The notes under the pieces are model-generated. The model worked only from the letters and a program-made list of their open reading frames with translations, searched no databases and was not told the origin of the DNA. The translations under genes and the position numbers were made by a program. A stretch of 64,000 bases of DNA from Portulaca oleracea (lineage: Eukaryota; Streptophyta; Magnoliopsida; Caryophyllales; Portulacaceae): the NCBI GenBank assembly GCA_029582165.1, contig CM055886.1, positions 25,420,669 through 25,484,668 on the forward strand, given 5' to 3'. Shown piece after piece: positions 44,980-58,441 of this stretch. Each line of letters begins with the position of its first letter. The stretch's first letter is position 1.

Positions 44980-47900
44980 ATGGCGGAAGTTGAAGCTGAG
45001 AAGAAGAGTGAGGAAGAGAAGGTGAAAGGAGGAGAGTTGCTGTTTTGTGGTTCTACTGCTTGGGATACTGTTGGTAGGAAGAAAACTGGGTTAGACGGTA
45101 ACTTGTATTCTCCTACTAGGCTTAGGCCTCTTGTCGGTATCAACATTCGGTTCGTTGCATCTGGGTGTGGTAAGATTTATTTCTTCTTCCAAGTTGGTTA
45201 CTTTATGCCTTGATCTCGCTGCTTTTTAAGTTAGTGCTTTTTTACTTTGGGTTAACTTTTGTCTCTATTATTATTAGTGCTGAAGTTTTGTGTTGCAAGT
45301 GTATTTGGGTTCTGTAAATTAATGGTTCTTGTGTGGTGAATGGTGATCATTTGGTAGTGTTGGGGTATTCTATTAAACAAATCTTCGTTTTGTTCTTGTA
45401 TTTTGCTATTTCAGTGGTGATACACGTGTGTTGAGGACTTCAATGGAGTGGGTTTTGATTATGGTTTGATTTGATATTTGTGTAGTTTCATGTCATTGTG
45501 TGGCGTTGGATGTGGATGGTCGGTGCTACACCTGGGGACGAAATGAGGTATGGTTATCTGAGCTTAGGAAGTGTGCCTTGTTTTGTGGTTTAAGTTTGAT
45601 GGTATGTGGTTACTCATGAATGTGGCGTGGTTCTGCAGAGGGGACAACTGGGTCATGGAGATACTCTGCAGCGTGATAGGCCTACGGTCGTCTCTGAACT
45701 CTCCAAGTATGTTTTGTTTTTTGATTGATTCCACGGTGTGGTCCACTATATCTGGTTGTTGTTATTACTGTTATCAGTGCTGAGTTGCAAATTTTAATCT
45801 GTTTATCAAATAACTCTTAATCCTTCCCTGCTTTCAATCTCCCCATTTAAAAGGTCTTATATGTCAAAAAAAATTGGTTACTGTTATGGCAGGCATAAAA
45901 TAGTCAGTGCAGCTGCTGGCCGAAGTCATACTGTAGTGGTGACTGAAGATGGGCAATCCTTTGCCTTTGGCTGGAACAAACATGGGCAGTTGGGTTCTGG
46001 TTCGCTAAGAAATGGTAGGTGTCAGTTCTCTGCAGAATCTCCAGAATTCATCTTCAGCTATTGGTTTTGCTTGATGCATTGCTTGGTGCATACACTAAGA
46101 CATGTACTCAACTAATTGTTACTCATTTGGTAGTATCTTATATTTGTTTCAAATTGTTGTTTTTAAAATGGTCTAAAATATATTGTATTAATATGCCACA
46201 AGATAGGATCTTTGTTAAACAATAGGATGAACACTGGGAATTTGAAACTTGAAACAAGAATGCAAATGTTTAGTGTTGCACCATTTCTGCAATTTAAGAG
46301 AGGCTCATAGAAGAGATGAGCTCCTCTCTGAGGCTTTCAATTTTTAGCTGGCTGGTTTGTCAGCTTGGAAGTGTACGCCCTCTCTCAAGGAGTCCTATTT
46401 GATCACTTAATATATCACGCTTTTTGTGCCCGGAATCCTCCTTATTGCTGTCACCATCATGAATCATGATTGATCAACAGTCTCTCCTGAAATACATAGT
46501 AGTTCAGTGGTTCCCGAGCGGTGATAGTTTTCTTGAAGTAGATCTATGCTGCTTTACTGTTTACCTGATGTGAGGCTTGAGATTTCCTCCCTACTGAAGT
46601 TCAAATTATGGTTTGTCACGTTACCTGCTGTGTAGTGGCCTTTCTTGCAGTCAAATGTGCTATCATCTTCAGTCACCAGAATTTGGTGTGAACAGGCAGA
46701 CATCAGGGAATCAACTTTTCTGTTTACTTGCAATGTCTGTCATAAAGTAGATATGATTATTCTCACTTATTTAATGGTGCAGCATTAATAATCTCACAGT
46801 TGGTTTGTTTTGTTATTGCTGGTGCTGGGATAAAAAGTTCAGTTTTTGTGATTGAGGGTTTCTCTTGGAGGTTTTAAGCATTTAAAATAATTGCAATTAC
46901 TATCTCCATTGAATTTGTTTGTTTGAATCTATTTTGGGAGTGTGCTGCATGTGCATGTATATCTTTTATCTATTCAATTTTTCTTTGCTGGGTTACTGAT
47001 AGGAGGGTGTCATGTGAATGATGGTAGTTGTAAATGAAATATGCGGAGTTCTTTGTGGTAATTATCTGGCAGTTCTGTTATGAGCGACAATAATTGCCTG
47101 TATATGTGCCTAGGGCTACCCTCTTTTCTTCCGACTTCTGTTTTTATTTTTATTGTTTTGTTTGGTGCTGTGGGTGGTTTCCCCTCCTTTGCTGGACCAA
47201 AGATTGTTTGTTCAAATGCCCATACTCTATGAAGGTTTCAAGTTAATTGGTGAATAGAAGAGGCACAATACAGGGCACAACATATCTCTCTGTCACGATG
47301 AAGTCCTTGCGTAAGTCACAGTGCTTCTTAGATTCCTAGCCCATATTAAATCTCAATCAGATCCTCTGGAGGACTGTGTGATGTTGATTATGTCTTCGGA
47401 CATTCCATTTCAATTCTTGACAATCAAACTACCATTGCAAAATGCCAGCCCCCGAATCTTCGTTTACTTAGCCCACGGATACCGTTACATTGCAGTCTGA
47501 TGGAGTAGGCCAACTTAGTCTGGACCAATTCTTTGTTCTGGAAACAATTATCAAACAGCTTTTCCAGTCGTTGTCTGGGCTAGATATTTCAAAATGTAAT
47601 TGGTTCAGAGTCTGATTGTTATTTCTATCAATGGATATTTATGGAGCTTTTAAACATGCCTCGAGCTAATGTCAATTTTGTTCACCTTGCTTGTGTAACT
47701 GAATAATGGCAAGCAAATGTCACACCCTTTTCCCTTAATATCTTGTGACTTGGCCGCAAGCGCTGCCAAATTTTTTGATGGTGCCTTCTATGTGGTATCT
47801 ACTTCTGGGAATTCAATGTAAAATGGACTGAAAGCTTTTTGATGAAGAATAGTGTTGTGAGGCGAGATGTAATTCCTAGGTAATTGCTGAAGGGGAAATA

Positions 47901-50900
47901 GCCTTGAACCTTGATCATGAAAGACAAATACAAATGGTTTTAGAAATGTGAAGGCCCTACTAGGTGCCACCAGAGCTCTTGAGAAACATTTAACTATTGT
48001 TTGTCAAAGCCTCTGGAGGTGATGCCTCTCTACCCTCTTGTTCTCCTGCTTTACATACATGTGCTTGTGTAAACTGTTGCATTAATTTTATACTTACTAG
48101 GAACTGCTCGAATTCCGCTGATAATCTTACTCCATCTTATGGTGTTGCTGCATCTAATTGGTCTTTTTTGTGTTCTCTTTTCTTATGGCAGAAATTGAGT
48201 CTTCTCCTGTTCGTTGTCAAGTGTCTGAGGTCAAGACAGTTGCTTGTGGTGGTGAATTCACTGTATGGTTGACTTCTGTTCCAGGGTCCACTATATTGTA
48301 TGTTGTCTGAACTGTATCAATTTTTGGCCCTAACAGTCATGTACTCTGCGCATTCTCTTAGCCAGTTTACTGATCATTTGGTAATTTGATTCCTTACAGA
48401 ACTGCTGGTCTCCCACAATATGGTCAACTTGGACATGGAACAGACAATGAGGTATACTTAGTAACATTTTCTATCTTGAAATAATAGATGTGTCAAGTCC
48501 CTTGACTGGATTCTGCTTTCGGTTTCATTGGAAACTTTCCCTTCGTTAAGTATCTAGTTTGGTGAATTAATTGTGAAATTGCCTTTTCACATTGTCATTA
48601 TTGATTCCTCTTCTGCTCCTAAGAAAGAGAAAAAATGTATACTGTCACAATATGTTAGTTACTGCATCTTTGTTGTCCTTGGTGTTTTGCCCGACATGAA
48701 TATACCCTCTTTGTGTATATGTAATCTGTGAATGGGAACTGAATATCCCAAACACCAGCAGTCTTGTGTGCTAGAATAGGTTGTGAAGGAAAGTAATTAT
48801 GTTTGCTGAGAAATAGTTTCCAACTTCCAAGGTGTATTGGATTGTGATAGATGCCAAACTCTTTCTTAGGTGTTGGGTATAGATTCCTGAGTTAAAAATG
48901 GTTAGTTTTTCCAAGGAGAAACATTGTAGTTAAATGGTTTTCGTCCTTTTTTTTTTTCCCTTTTTACAACCAAAGTATACCACCTTGTGTTTTTTCGTGT
49001 GAGAAATCAAATTTATCGCATCTGTTCCTTTATGTTGGAAAGTGCAGATTACAGTATTCATTTTGTTGTGTTAATTGCATTCTTATCCTATAGTAGTAAT
49101 CTTATGCAGAATGTGCTTGGAATCGAGTAAGATACTCACTTCTTGTTAATTCCCCCTCGCCTCTAAATGAATAATGAAAAATTGCTTCAGATTTGTCTCT
49201 ATGATCTGTTCATTTTTGTTTCATTTTTACCTCTAGATCCAATTTTTGAACACTTTGCCGTATTTGTTCATTTCCTTAATCATTCTTTGGTTAGTGTTCT
49301 GCCACAGTAATCCAATTATGACCGTCAAGCTGGTGCAATTTGTTTTTTTTTTTTTTTGACATCCAACTCATCTAATATGTCATGTAAAATGATTACCGTT
49401 GTTCTGACATTAAAAATTGAAGTTCTAATGGCAGTCCTTATCAATTATAATTTCTTGAGAGGCATGATTGTGGATATTGTAGGTCCTAGTGCATAATATG
49501 GTGATGTTATTGAGTGCTAAGCATGTGGTTTTTCTTTTCACTTTGGTTTCTTCTCCATCCTACCTATTCAAGGTATCTGTGATAATGTAGAATAGGGGTG
49601 GTATTGTTGTGTTTGCCTCACCTTCCTCTAAACAGTTAAGGATTCAAGTCCCATTAGGGGCATGTGAGGAATGCCTTTCCTCTTTTCCCATCCCACTTCC
49701 ATACCTTCTCCAGCAAGGTGTCTCCATGGCAAGTTTACCCACTTTTTCTGTTTTATTTTAAAAAATACTAGGGGTGACAAAAATTCAGGTTGGGTCTTAT
49801 CTGGTTCAGTCAACTCCAGTATTCAGTGAAAAGCCCCAAAACCCGGACAGCGGCAAACTTTTAATTCGGACAAAATACCCAGACCAAACCCAAACCTGAA
49901 CCCGAAAGACCGAATTTTACTGAATGATTGAATTGATATTTTGGTCAAAGCTTTAATTGACTAATATCTGCTTTTTTGATCAAATTTGAGCAAATGACTG
50001 AATTTGATGAAATGCAGAAATAGGCCCTTTAGTGTGAGCCGCTGACATTTTTCCTAGAATTGGGTTCGGTCAACCTGGCCCCAAATGACCAAATCTACAT
50101 CTGATCCAAAAATTGGGCAACCCAAACCCAAACCCGAATGCCAGAACCCAAACCAAATTTTATTTCGGTCATGACTGAATTTTAAATTTGGTGAAAAACC
50201 ATGTCCGATACCCTGTTCTTTTCGGTTGGTCAAATTCGGTCCTTTAATCAAGTTTTTGACAGTGCTAAAAGATGCGTCATGCACTCATGCATCATAGGTA
50301 GAACTTAGAAGATTCCATTGATCAGTGATGAATCTTCATATTGCTGATATACGTACAGTTCTTGTTTCTAATTAGTGTGTTATTTCTAATCAAAGCCTGA
50401 TTTCTTTTAAACTGTGTTCCAGTATAACTCAAAGGATGGTTCTGTGAGGCTTGCCTATGAGGCCCAGCCACGACCCAAACCCATAGCATCTCTTTCTGGG
50501 GAAACAATTGTTAAAGTTGCGTGCGGAACAAATCATACAGGTTAGTTTGAGCACTGGTCCCTTCTTCCTTTTATGCTTCGGCTTTGTTGGGTATTAGCCT
50601 AATTTAAATATTTTGGGGTGCAGTGGCTGTGGATTCCAATGGATATGTCTACACGTGAGTATCTTAGCTGTATTTTTGGTGCATGCTTGCTTGAGACACA
50701 TTTACATCCAAATTTTATCTTTTGTATTTGCTGCGGCACTGATATTGTTCCTGTTGTGTTGGTTTATTCTTCTACAGCTGGGGCTTTGGTGGCTATGGAA
50801 GGTCTGTAAACTGTTTGATCCAGTTCTTTTTTTTTTTTTTTTCTTGTATTGGTATTCAGTATCAATAGTGGTAACAGTTTATCACCATAGACTGTTTCAA

Positions 50901-53900
50901 GAATGTCCTCATTTTCTGCCTGCTCCTTTTGAATTTAGTTGACATTGTTGAGGGCGCTGCTTTTCCAGACTAGGGCATAGGGAGCAGAAGGATGAGTGGC
51001 TTCCGCGGCGTGTTGATGTATTTACGAGGCAAAATGTTCTACCTTCAGATGCAGTAATTTCTGCAGGTGGTGTCAGCTCTGCATGTACTGCTGGTACGAT
51101 TACTTGCCTTTATTTTACATTTCCTTTTTTTTCCCACTGGGTAATTTTGCTGTGCTCAAGGGCCAAGTTGACTGCATAAAGATGGAACAAGAAGGGCATT
51201 TATGCTCAAGGCTTTCATAAAAATTATGCATTACATTTAAGATTATTTTTATTATCTTTTACAATCTCATTATTTAGATAGCTGGTCATGTGGAAATTGT
51301 CTTTATGCTTCACTTATTGCAGTGATTGGTGTCTGCTTTTCCCTGTCATAGTGTTACCTGTGACGTCTAGAATCTTAGCATGGGAAATTGCGTGCATGCA
51401 TTCTGTCGATTGTAGACTTTTTGATTGTTTCAGTCGAGCACTTACATTGCTCACTGCTCCTTTCTCTTAGCTATCCCGTAGAGGCCCTGCTACTTTCTAG
51501 AATGTTGTGTGTAGGTCATAGTGTGCTTGCAATGCTGGGTTTCATAATTAGTAATGGTCTGTTGGTGCGGTTGTTTTGTTTGAGGGAATAAAGGACATGT
51601 GTTCTATCGCAGATATGGAAGAAAGACCTTTGTGCATTTTGTGCGGTTTATTTTGTTTGAGGGAATATAGGACATGTGTTCTATGCGCATTTTGTGCACT
51701 GACGTTTAGTCCTGTTTAAGTTATGCATTTTTGGTCAATTAGAGAATATATGGTTTGTTTGAAGTTTCTTATCTTCTTCTCTCTAGCTGGTGGACAGTTA
51801 TACATGTGGGGAAAACTAAAGAATACTGGTGACGATTGGATGTATCCAAAGCCTCTCATGGATTTGAGGTAATCCATTAACTGTTGCTTCATGATTTTGT
51901 TACCATCATTTTTGATTTTTCTTGAAGCTTTTGATTTTGAACTTGGTTGTTGAAGCAAACTAGGGAACTAGATGGACACGTGCATGGATTTTGAACTTGG
52001 TTGTTGAAGCAAATTATGTGTTCTTCCTGGAATTGGAAATAATCTCTATTCCAGTTCCCATGCACATGCATGAACTAAGAGCCCCATGAAGAGAGTTTTG
52101 CTTGATGCAGCAACCTGCTTGTGTAGTATTTCAGAACTAGGAGGTTTGATAGTTACCTTAGATATGCTCCAGGTCCTGGACATATCTGAAAAGAGGGGAA
52201 AAAAAAGATGGTAAGACTGGTTGTATGCTATGTGATCCAAGCGCTTGTTGAACTAGTTATTCAGTATAGAATGAGTAATATCATTGTGTAGGTCGTGATT
52301 GATATTCTAGGGCATGTCTCCTTTACTCAGAAGTCGGTTCTGGGGTAATTGTATCTGTTCTGCATGGTTTTCTGTGTGGGTAGTCATTTCCCTGCACACT
52401 CTGCGCGGATATGGGCTTGAGTAGGAAGTGCTAGTTCTTGCATTAAGTTAGTTTCTGTGTGTGTTTTATTCATTTATTGACTCACCTCCTGCACGTGTGA
52501 TTCTTGTATTTCACTTATATATTCTAACTGGGCACATTTGAGGGTCAAGGACAGAGTAATTTCCTTTCTGCATTTCACTTTTTTTTGGTTTTTGTGTGGA
52601 ACACCATGCGGTCCATGCTCAACTTTTGTACTTCTGCACTTGGTGATTCTGGCATGAAAGCTCTACAATTTCTTCTTCATTTGTCGTTATCTTTGATTCT
52701 ATCTCATTTTCACTCTTTTGGAGCTATCAAAATTTCATGGGCTTGTATCTTCAGATAAATTAGTATTTGATTCATCTTTCTTGTGGTAGTGGATGGCATT
52801 TGCGATGTATGGATTCCGGCAGCATGTTCCATTTTGTTGGTGCCGATTCATCATGTATAAGTTGGGGCCATGCACAAAATGGAGAGTTGGGTTATGGTCC
52901 CAATGCACAGAAGTAAATCTCTTTCACCTGTTTCCCTGTATTTAGAAAATCGGCACATCTATCTCAAAATATTCGTTGTCCTTGTTTATTGTTGATTAGA
53001 TCTTCTGCCATGCCAAAGAAAGTGGACATCCTTGAGGGCATGCATGTCATCAGGTAGGGTTTGTCTATGCACACTTTCAAACTTTACCCTTTCTCTCTAT
53101 GGGCATTGAGAATATAGTGATGTAAAATTGTCATGATTGTAGTGTTGCTTGTGGATTTGCGCATTCCATGGTGGTGGTTGATCGGACAAATGTCATGGAC
53201 CGTCTTGAGCAGGTAATGCAAATTTCATATTTCTTAGTTGACTTTGTGCTTTAGAAATGTTAGGATCCCTCCCCCGTACCCTGGAATCGTTATTGTCTAC
53301 CAGTGTTTGATGACCCAACCAACATTCTATTTCCCATTCCGTGTCATATTTCCAAGTTTTCTTATTGTTGGTCGATGTCATGGGTTCTTCATTTTGTGCT
53401 GGTGTTTTTTCTTTCTTTTTTTTTTAGACATTACTGCTGTTTTAATCACTCACATCTTTGCTTGTGGCCTGTGGGACAGCTTGATGTATATGATGGTAAA
53501 GCATCTGGAGTTGGAGGTATGATGACTTCAAATCACTTCTAGCGCTTATTTGTCACCGTCTTATACACACTATGCCATCAATGCTATATGAATTAGGAAC
53601 CCCCCTACCATAATAAATTCACCATTGTGTTTTTGAAAACGAAGTTGCCTTTATTCTTCTAACATTTGGCTGAGGCAATGTTCTGTCTATGTAGAAACCG
53701 AAGTCAGTGAGCCTGTAAGTTCAGCCAAGAAATCTGCAAAGAAAAAACCTGTTGACAACTCCAAGAAGAGGAAGAAGAAAGCAAAGGAGTCGTCAGAATC
53801 CGAAGAAGATGAAGACGAAGACAGCGATGGAGGGGATTACGACGATAGTGAAGAAGAGGAGATGACAAATGGGAAGGCTGGGAAGAGGCAAAGAGGGGGG

Positions 53901-54026
53901 AAAGCTAGTGGCGGTAGGGGCCGGGGGAGGGGTGGCAAGAGCACTCCGGCCTCAGCAGAGGCTAAAAGTGGCGGCAGAGGGCGCGGCCGCCCTAAATCCT
54001 CCGCCAGAGGGAGGTCCCGGAAATGA
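44980..54026 (+). CDS. RCC1/RCC2-like beta-propeller protein
   Basis: Seven-bladed RCC1-type propeller protein of the plant RCC2-like group; relatives bind chromatin or small GTPases. Sixteen coding exons by splice consensus and phase: 44980-45169, 45486-45547, 45639-45706, 45893-46014, 48192-48297, 48400-48451, 50423-50540, 50624-50654, 50778-50801, 50969-51093, 51787-51868, 52790-52912, 53000-53053, 53143-53212, 53480-53516 and 53695-54026. They total 1596 bases and 531 residues. RCC1 repeat signatures include YTWGRNERGQLGHG, FAFGWNKHGQLGSG, QYGQLGHG, YTWGFGGYGRLGH and ISWGHAQNGELGYG, with cysteine-glycine strands such as VACGTNHTVAV. From about residue 422 the tail is Lys-rich, then acidic (EEDEDEDSDGG), then Gly/Arg-rich, ending in an AT-hook-like RGRGRPK. 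It is intact. Confidence 0.95.
46015..48191 (+). other. Large intron 4 of the RCC1-like gene
   Basis: 2.2 kb with no recognisable coding sequence, transposon ends or convincing snoRNA. Confidence 0.75.
49769..50267. mobile_element. hAT-like non-autonomous element in intron 6
   Basis: 499 bp, ends TAGGGGTGACAAAAATTCA and, reversed, TAGCACTGTCAAAAACTTG. Flanks AAAAATAC and AAAGATGC agree at six of eight bases. The interior is rich in AACCCAAACCC and AATTCGG words, as in many plant hAT derivatives. It sits in the 2 kb intron of the RCC1-like gene without touching splice sites. Confidence 0.6.
51550..51715 (+). repeat. Local duplication in intron 10
   Basis: A segment GTTTGAGGGAATA(A/T)AGGACATGTGTTCTAT occurs twice about 80 bp apart. 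A second small duplication (TTTTGAACTTGGTTGTTGAAGC) lies at 51930 and 51990 in intron 11. Confidence 0.75.
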
Positions 54027-54300
54027 GCTAAACAAGCTGAGGTGCCCAACCCTAATTTCCCGCTTCCAAGCGGAAATTTTGTCTAAACAAACATATGTGT
54101 AGAGTAGCAACCCTTGTGGTCTGTTTGGGGGGGGTAGGCAGCTTCATTTGATTTCAATTTGAGAACAAAGACAGTGCTAAAAGAGTGGAGAGGAGGCAGA
54201 GAAGAGCATTCATTCTTTAGTCTTTTAACTCCTGTAGTAGTATTAACATTCTGTTGTGAGAGAAACAATTGAAGTGTGAAAATCGAAAACTCTATTTAAC
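54027..54300 (+). other. RCC1-like gene 3' UTR
   Basis: Sequence after the stop codon, with a G-rich patch at 54126-54137. The end is not determined. Confidence 0.4.
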
Positions 54301-55129
54301 TTTAAATTAAAAGGAAAGTTGCATTTTGGCCCTTAGATTGTTCTGGTCGGTTCTTTACGCAATGGTTCCTTGACTTTCTTCTCCATGTTCAATCTTGTTC
54401 TGGTCACAACTCTGAAATCTACTTTGGGGATGTCTCTGCGACATTGTATACCGTAGAAAGAAGGTATGAAGCCTAAGACCATTGGTATGAGGTATCCAAT
54501 GAAGTACATAACAGATAACACAGCAAAATGAGTACCTGTTGCTTGTTAGCTCTCAAGTGGTAATTTGTGTGTTTAGTTATTGCTTCATTCAGTTTTAAGT
54601 TCTTTAAAAACAGAGTTAAGTTGGTCTGTTTATTGGGCCTTCTCTTAGCTCCATTGTCAGATCCGTAAAGCAACATTAGTTTCTTGTGACATTGTCAGTG
54701 CTGTATATCTATCTGGAAATCCTGCGCAACATCAGCGTACAGAACACATCGAGACGGGCGTACATTTTTTCCATGAGAAAGTTGCCCGAGGTGAAATATG
54801 AGTTCATGTTCGTCTTGTTATTAGATTGTGGACACTATTACTAAAGGTCTTCCGCGTGTACTCTTTGATGACTTTAAGGTCAGTCTCAGTGTCTGAAAAC
54901 CTCTCGCTTCAACTGCGGGGGTGTGATAGATTATGTAAATAATCCTTTTATGGCATGTTTTTATTTACAGTATGTTCATGATATCATATATTGTCTATGA
55001 TAGTTTCTCAATTGTAGCCTTGAATCTCATTCGTATGTCAGAACCTCAATTGTAGCCGTGAATCTCGCTTGTAATGATGTATATTTATAGACTCACAAAT
55101 CAATGAGAAGGCAAGCCGTTACGACCTTT
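54301..55129. other. Intergenic, no gene seen
   Basis: Short unsupported frames only. A minus frame (54333-54521) is probably chance. Confidence 0.4.
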
Positions 55130-55440
55130 CAGATACACCTTACCTTTATATTTAAACAATATCCTCTTATCAAACAACACTCTTAAAGTTGCCTTCCACT
55201 TTTGTCAATTAGCTTTAATCGTATTATATCCTTGCTAATATCCCATCACTTTGCAAAGTAGATTCCAAGCACCAAAACTTCTTCACCTTAGGTAATAATT
55301 GCCCTTCAGTGATGGTGACTTGATTGTTGTGTTCCCGGTCAACCCTAATAAAATGATACCTCATATACTTCATTTTGACCTACCTAAAACCCATAAACTA
55401 GCTTTAGAATATCATGCCGAGGCTCTACCATATCACATAG
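55130..55440 (-). pseudogene. RTE LINE fragment, second copy
   Basis: Aligns by eye with 34530-34790 of the RTE element: the CTCTTATCAAACAACAC block, the CACTTTGCAAA(G/A)TAGATTCCAAG block and the following CATACTTCATTTTGAC segment. Minus-strand origin. Very decayed. Confidence 0.65.
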
Positions 55441-55680
55441 AAAATATAGTAAACATTAGCATAATAGCCAAGCATGTCGAAAAAGGTTCATCCAAGGGAG
55501 AGCAATCAAGAATGGAAAAGGAAGCCACTACCGAGGATAAAGGAAGAATGGCTTTTCCAATCATAGAAATGTACGTAGAGATATCATTTACGCGGATAGT
55601 GAGAATGATAATAGGGTGTCAAGTGTCAACACACAAGATTTGTTGGATGAACCACAGAAAGTAAAACGGATACTGTTATA

Positions 55681-55809
55681 GGCCCTGTTCTTTAGAATGA
55701 CAAGATTAAAATGTCATTGATTTGATTATCTTTTAGGGATTCGGGTAAAGTAAGAAAATGTAAGATAAGAAAAGGAAAAACGTAACTTACCATTCTAAAG
55801 AATATGACC
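55681..55809. mobile_element. Harbinger-like MITE
   Basis: 129 bp, ends GGCCCTGTTCTTTAGAATG and, reversed, GGTCATATTCTTTAGAATG. Flanks ATA and TTA are a weak match to a 3 bp target. Related in its end motif to the 41605 element (GTTCTTT). Confidence 0.6.
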
Positions 55810-57132
55810 TTAGTATTTGCAATTATACGGTTATCTATGTACTTTATTATTGTATTTTATCCCTTTCAACACAAAAAATATCTGTAGTGACTAGCGAGTA
55901 TCAATCATGGTAGATAAGGAAATGAATTAGTATTTGCATTTGGCATAACCAAATTAAAAACAAAATTGACCTCAAATTTGTTATCACTTATTTACCATGA
56001 ATGGTGTACGTTGTATGTCTGTGCCGTGGGGCTATTTTCAAGATCCAGATGGTTCTCATCTACGTATCTTATATATTGTGGATATTTATTTATTTTTTTG
56101 CCTTCAGTTTTCTGTATTTGTTCGTTTTAGCAATTTTACTCGACCAAGTATATGGAGACAGCGTTCTTAATAACCAATAAAAGCCGGATGGCAATTTGGC
56201 ATTCATTATAAATAAGTGAGCCCACAAAGGAAAGAGACAAGAAAACCACCACAAAATATATCACTTGTCAGGAAAGATCTATCTAGATTTTTAATATATT
56301 TTTAATATATAAATAGCGTTATATGTCTCGTGTATGTACGGAAAGATTGCAATTATTACATTATTGAGAATTATGTATATTATTTTTTTTATAATAGAAT
56401 ATGTGTGTTAAATATATTAAAATTTAAATATATATTTTATACACATATATAGATTATATATTAGAAAATGTTAATTAAATAATTTATTTATCAATTTAGT
56501 GAATTAATATTATTGTGAATATGAAAATAAAATAAAAAAAAAGATGCATTATAATTCTGTCATAAACACATCCAAAAGAAAAAAAGAATAGTAAAATTTT
56601 CTATTAGTTAATTTGATTAATGCAAGCTATTCTATAATTCTTTTCAAATCTTTTTCAATAACATCTCAAAAAGACAAAAACCACTCAATCTTAAATATCA
56701 TAATAAATGATTAAGATAATAGAAACTATGTGTACATTATAAACAAAATGTTGTATGGAACTTGTTTTATCAAATAAATATGATTTTTTTATAAAATATT
56801 TAAAATAGAAAATGTTAGAGAAATTCTAAAGCATATAATTTAGGAGTAAATAACTAATGCTCACATATTAAAAATGTAATTATTAATTGTAGAGTACAAA
56901 GTCCAACGATCACAACATCAATTAAAACATAGTTACATCACTTCTTTTTTATAATAAAGAGAGGTTAATTATTATTTTATGAATGGAGAAAATAATATTT
57001 GTGAAAATTCAATAAGACCATTAAAATATGATAAATAATGGACCTTTTTTTAGAGTCGAAAGGTGAAAGAGAGAAAATTTAATTATATTTAATTTCAATA
57101 ATAATATCAAATTAGTTATTAATATTAATTCT
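55810..57132. other. AT-rich intergenic stretch
   Basis: Over 1.3 kb of strongly AT-rich DNA without coding sequence or identifiable ends. Confidence 0.5.
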
Positions 57133-57233
57133 TATTTAACAGTGAAAAGGGTTGTACTATCAATTCTTAATATATTTTCTTAATTCAAATATATTTTAAT
57201 ACTAATTTAAATTATATGTTTCAAAAAGCATAC

Positions 57234-57274
<41 letters not shown>

Positions 57275-57968
57275 TGCAATTTTATTTTTTGCAATCATTA
57301 ATTAGAGAAAAGATTAAAATTAAATTATGTTATGTTATACATATACGTTAAGAAATAGATTCAAAACTATATTTGCCAAAATAAAAATATATTAAAGTTT
57401 TATCATTTATCTATCATAAACCGTCGTATAGTATAACTAATCTCATAATAATTTCAGTTGGAAATGATTGAGAGAATATTATTTTTGCTTGTAACATTAA
57501 TAGTAAAGAGGTGGTAGTCAAATGGTAATTAGTAATTACCCTCATCTTTTTATTTAACAGTGAAAAGGGTTGTACTATGAATTATTAATATATTTTCTTA
57601 ATTCAAATATATTTTAATACTAATTTAAATTATATGTTTCAAAAAGCATATTAATTATATATATATATATATATATATATTGTTTGCAATTTTATTTTTT
57701 GCAATCATTAATTAGAGAAAAGATTAAAATTAAATTATGTTATGTTATACATATACGTTAAGAAATATATTCAAAACTATATTTGCCAAAATAAAAATAT
57801 ATTAAAGTTTTATCATTTATCTATCATAAACCGTCGTATAGTATATACTAATCTCATAATAATTTCAGTTGGAAATGATTGAGAGAATATTATTTTTGCT
57901 TGTAACATTAATAATGATAGTAAAGAGGTGGTAGTCAAATGATAATTAGTAATTACCCTCATCTTCTA
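57133..57968. repeat. 418 bp tandem duplication
   Basis: Two adjacent copies (57133-57550 and 57551 to about 57968), each starting TATTTAACAGTGAAAAGG and ending in CCCTCATCTT. They are nearly identical. Differences are a shorter TA run in copy two (the microsatellites at about 57238-57270 and 57655-57680), two small insertions (2 and 6 bases) and a few substitutions. Non-coding. Confidence 0.93.
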
Positions 57969-58439
57969 GACTCCTCACCGAGGTTTAAGTTTTGGTAGAA
58001 ACAAAATATTATATTTCCAATTAATTTACTTTTTAATTGACAATGATTATTTAGGTTTGGAAATAGGTTAAGAGTAACCAAATCTCCCAAATTTCTAAGT
58101 TAAGAGTTGCCCCATTGTGATTGCCTCCAGATCCTTGCTCTCGGCCAAAGTTAAGTATAAATAAGAGGAGCTTTTACATGATCAAGACGCGGAGAAATAA
58201 TGAGACTCACACAAAGAAAAGAACTTTCATTTGCCTCAATATTATTGAGTTTGAGTGTACAAAAAGTTGTATTGAGTTTTTATTTATTGAGTTGAGTTGT
58301 TGAGATTATTATTGTTAAGGAGAGCATTTAAGAGTTTGAGAAGTCAATTCCCCACATTTGATTGAGAGGCTATATTAAGTTGTGAGAACCATGGACCTTT
58401 GATTAGGCGGTACTGTGCCTCAAAGGGCTAGAAGGGGAG
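57969..58439. other. Sequence 5' of the LINE, no gene seen
   Basis: Has a TATA-like GTATAAATAAGAGG at 58154 followed by T/G-rich sequence, possibly an LTR-like or promoter fragment. No coding evidence. Confidence 0.3.
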
Positions 58440-58441
58440 TT

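Noticed and set aside
46430..46500. Possible C/D snoRNA in intron 4 of the RCC1-like gene
   Set aside because: TGATT and CTGA words occur but there is no terminal stem or proper box C, and spacing is too short.
53837..54049. Leucine/proline-rich minus-strand frame
   Set aside because: It is the antisense of the Gly/Arg-rich tail exon of the RCC1-like gene.
55299..55664. 121-residue plus-strand frame as a gene
   Set aside because: Its first half is antisense to an RTE LINE fragment and the rest shows no conserved pattern.
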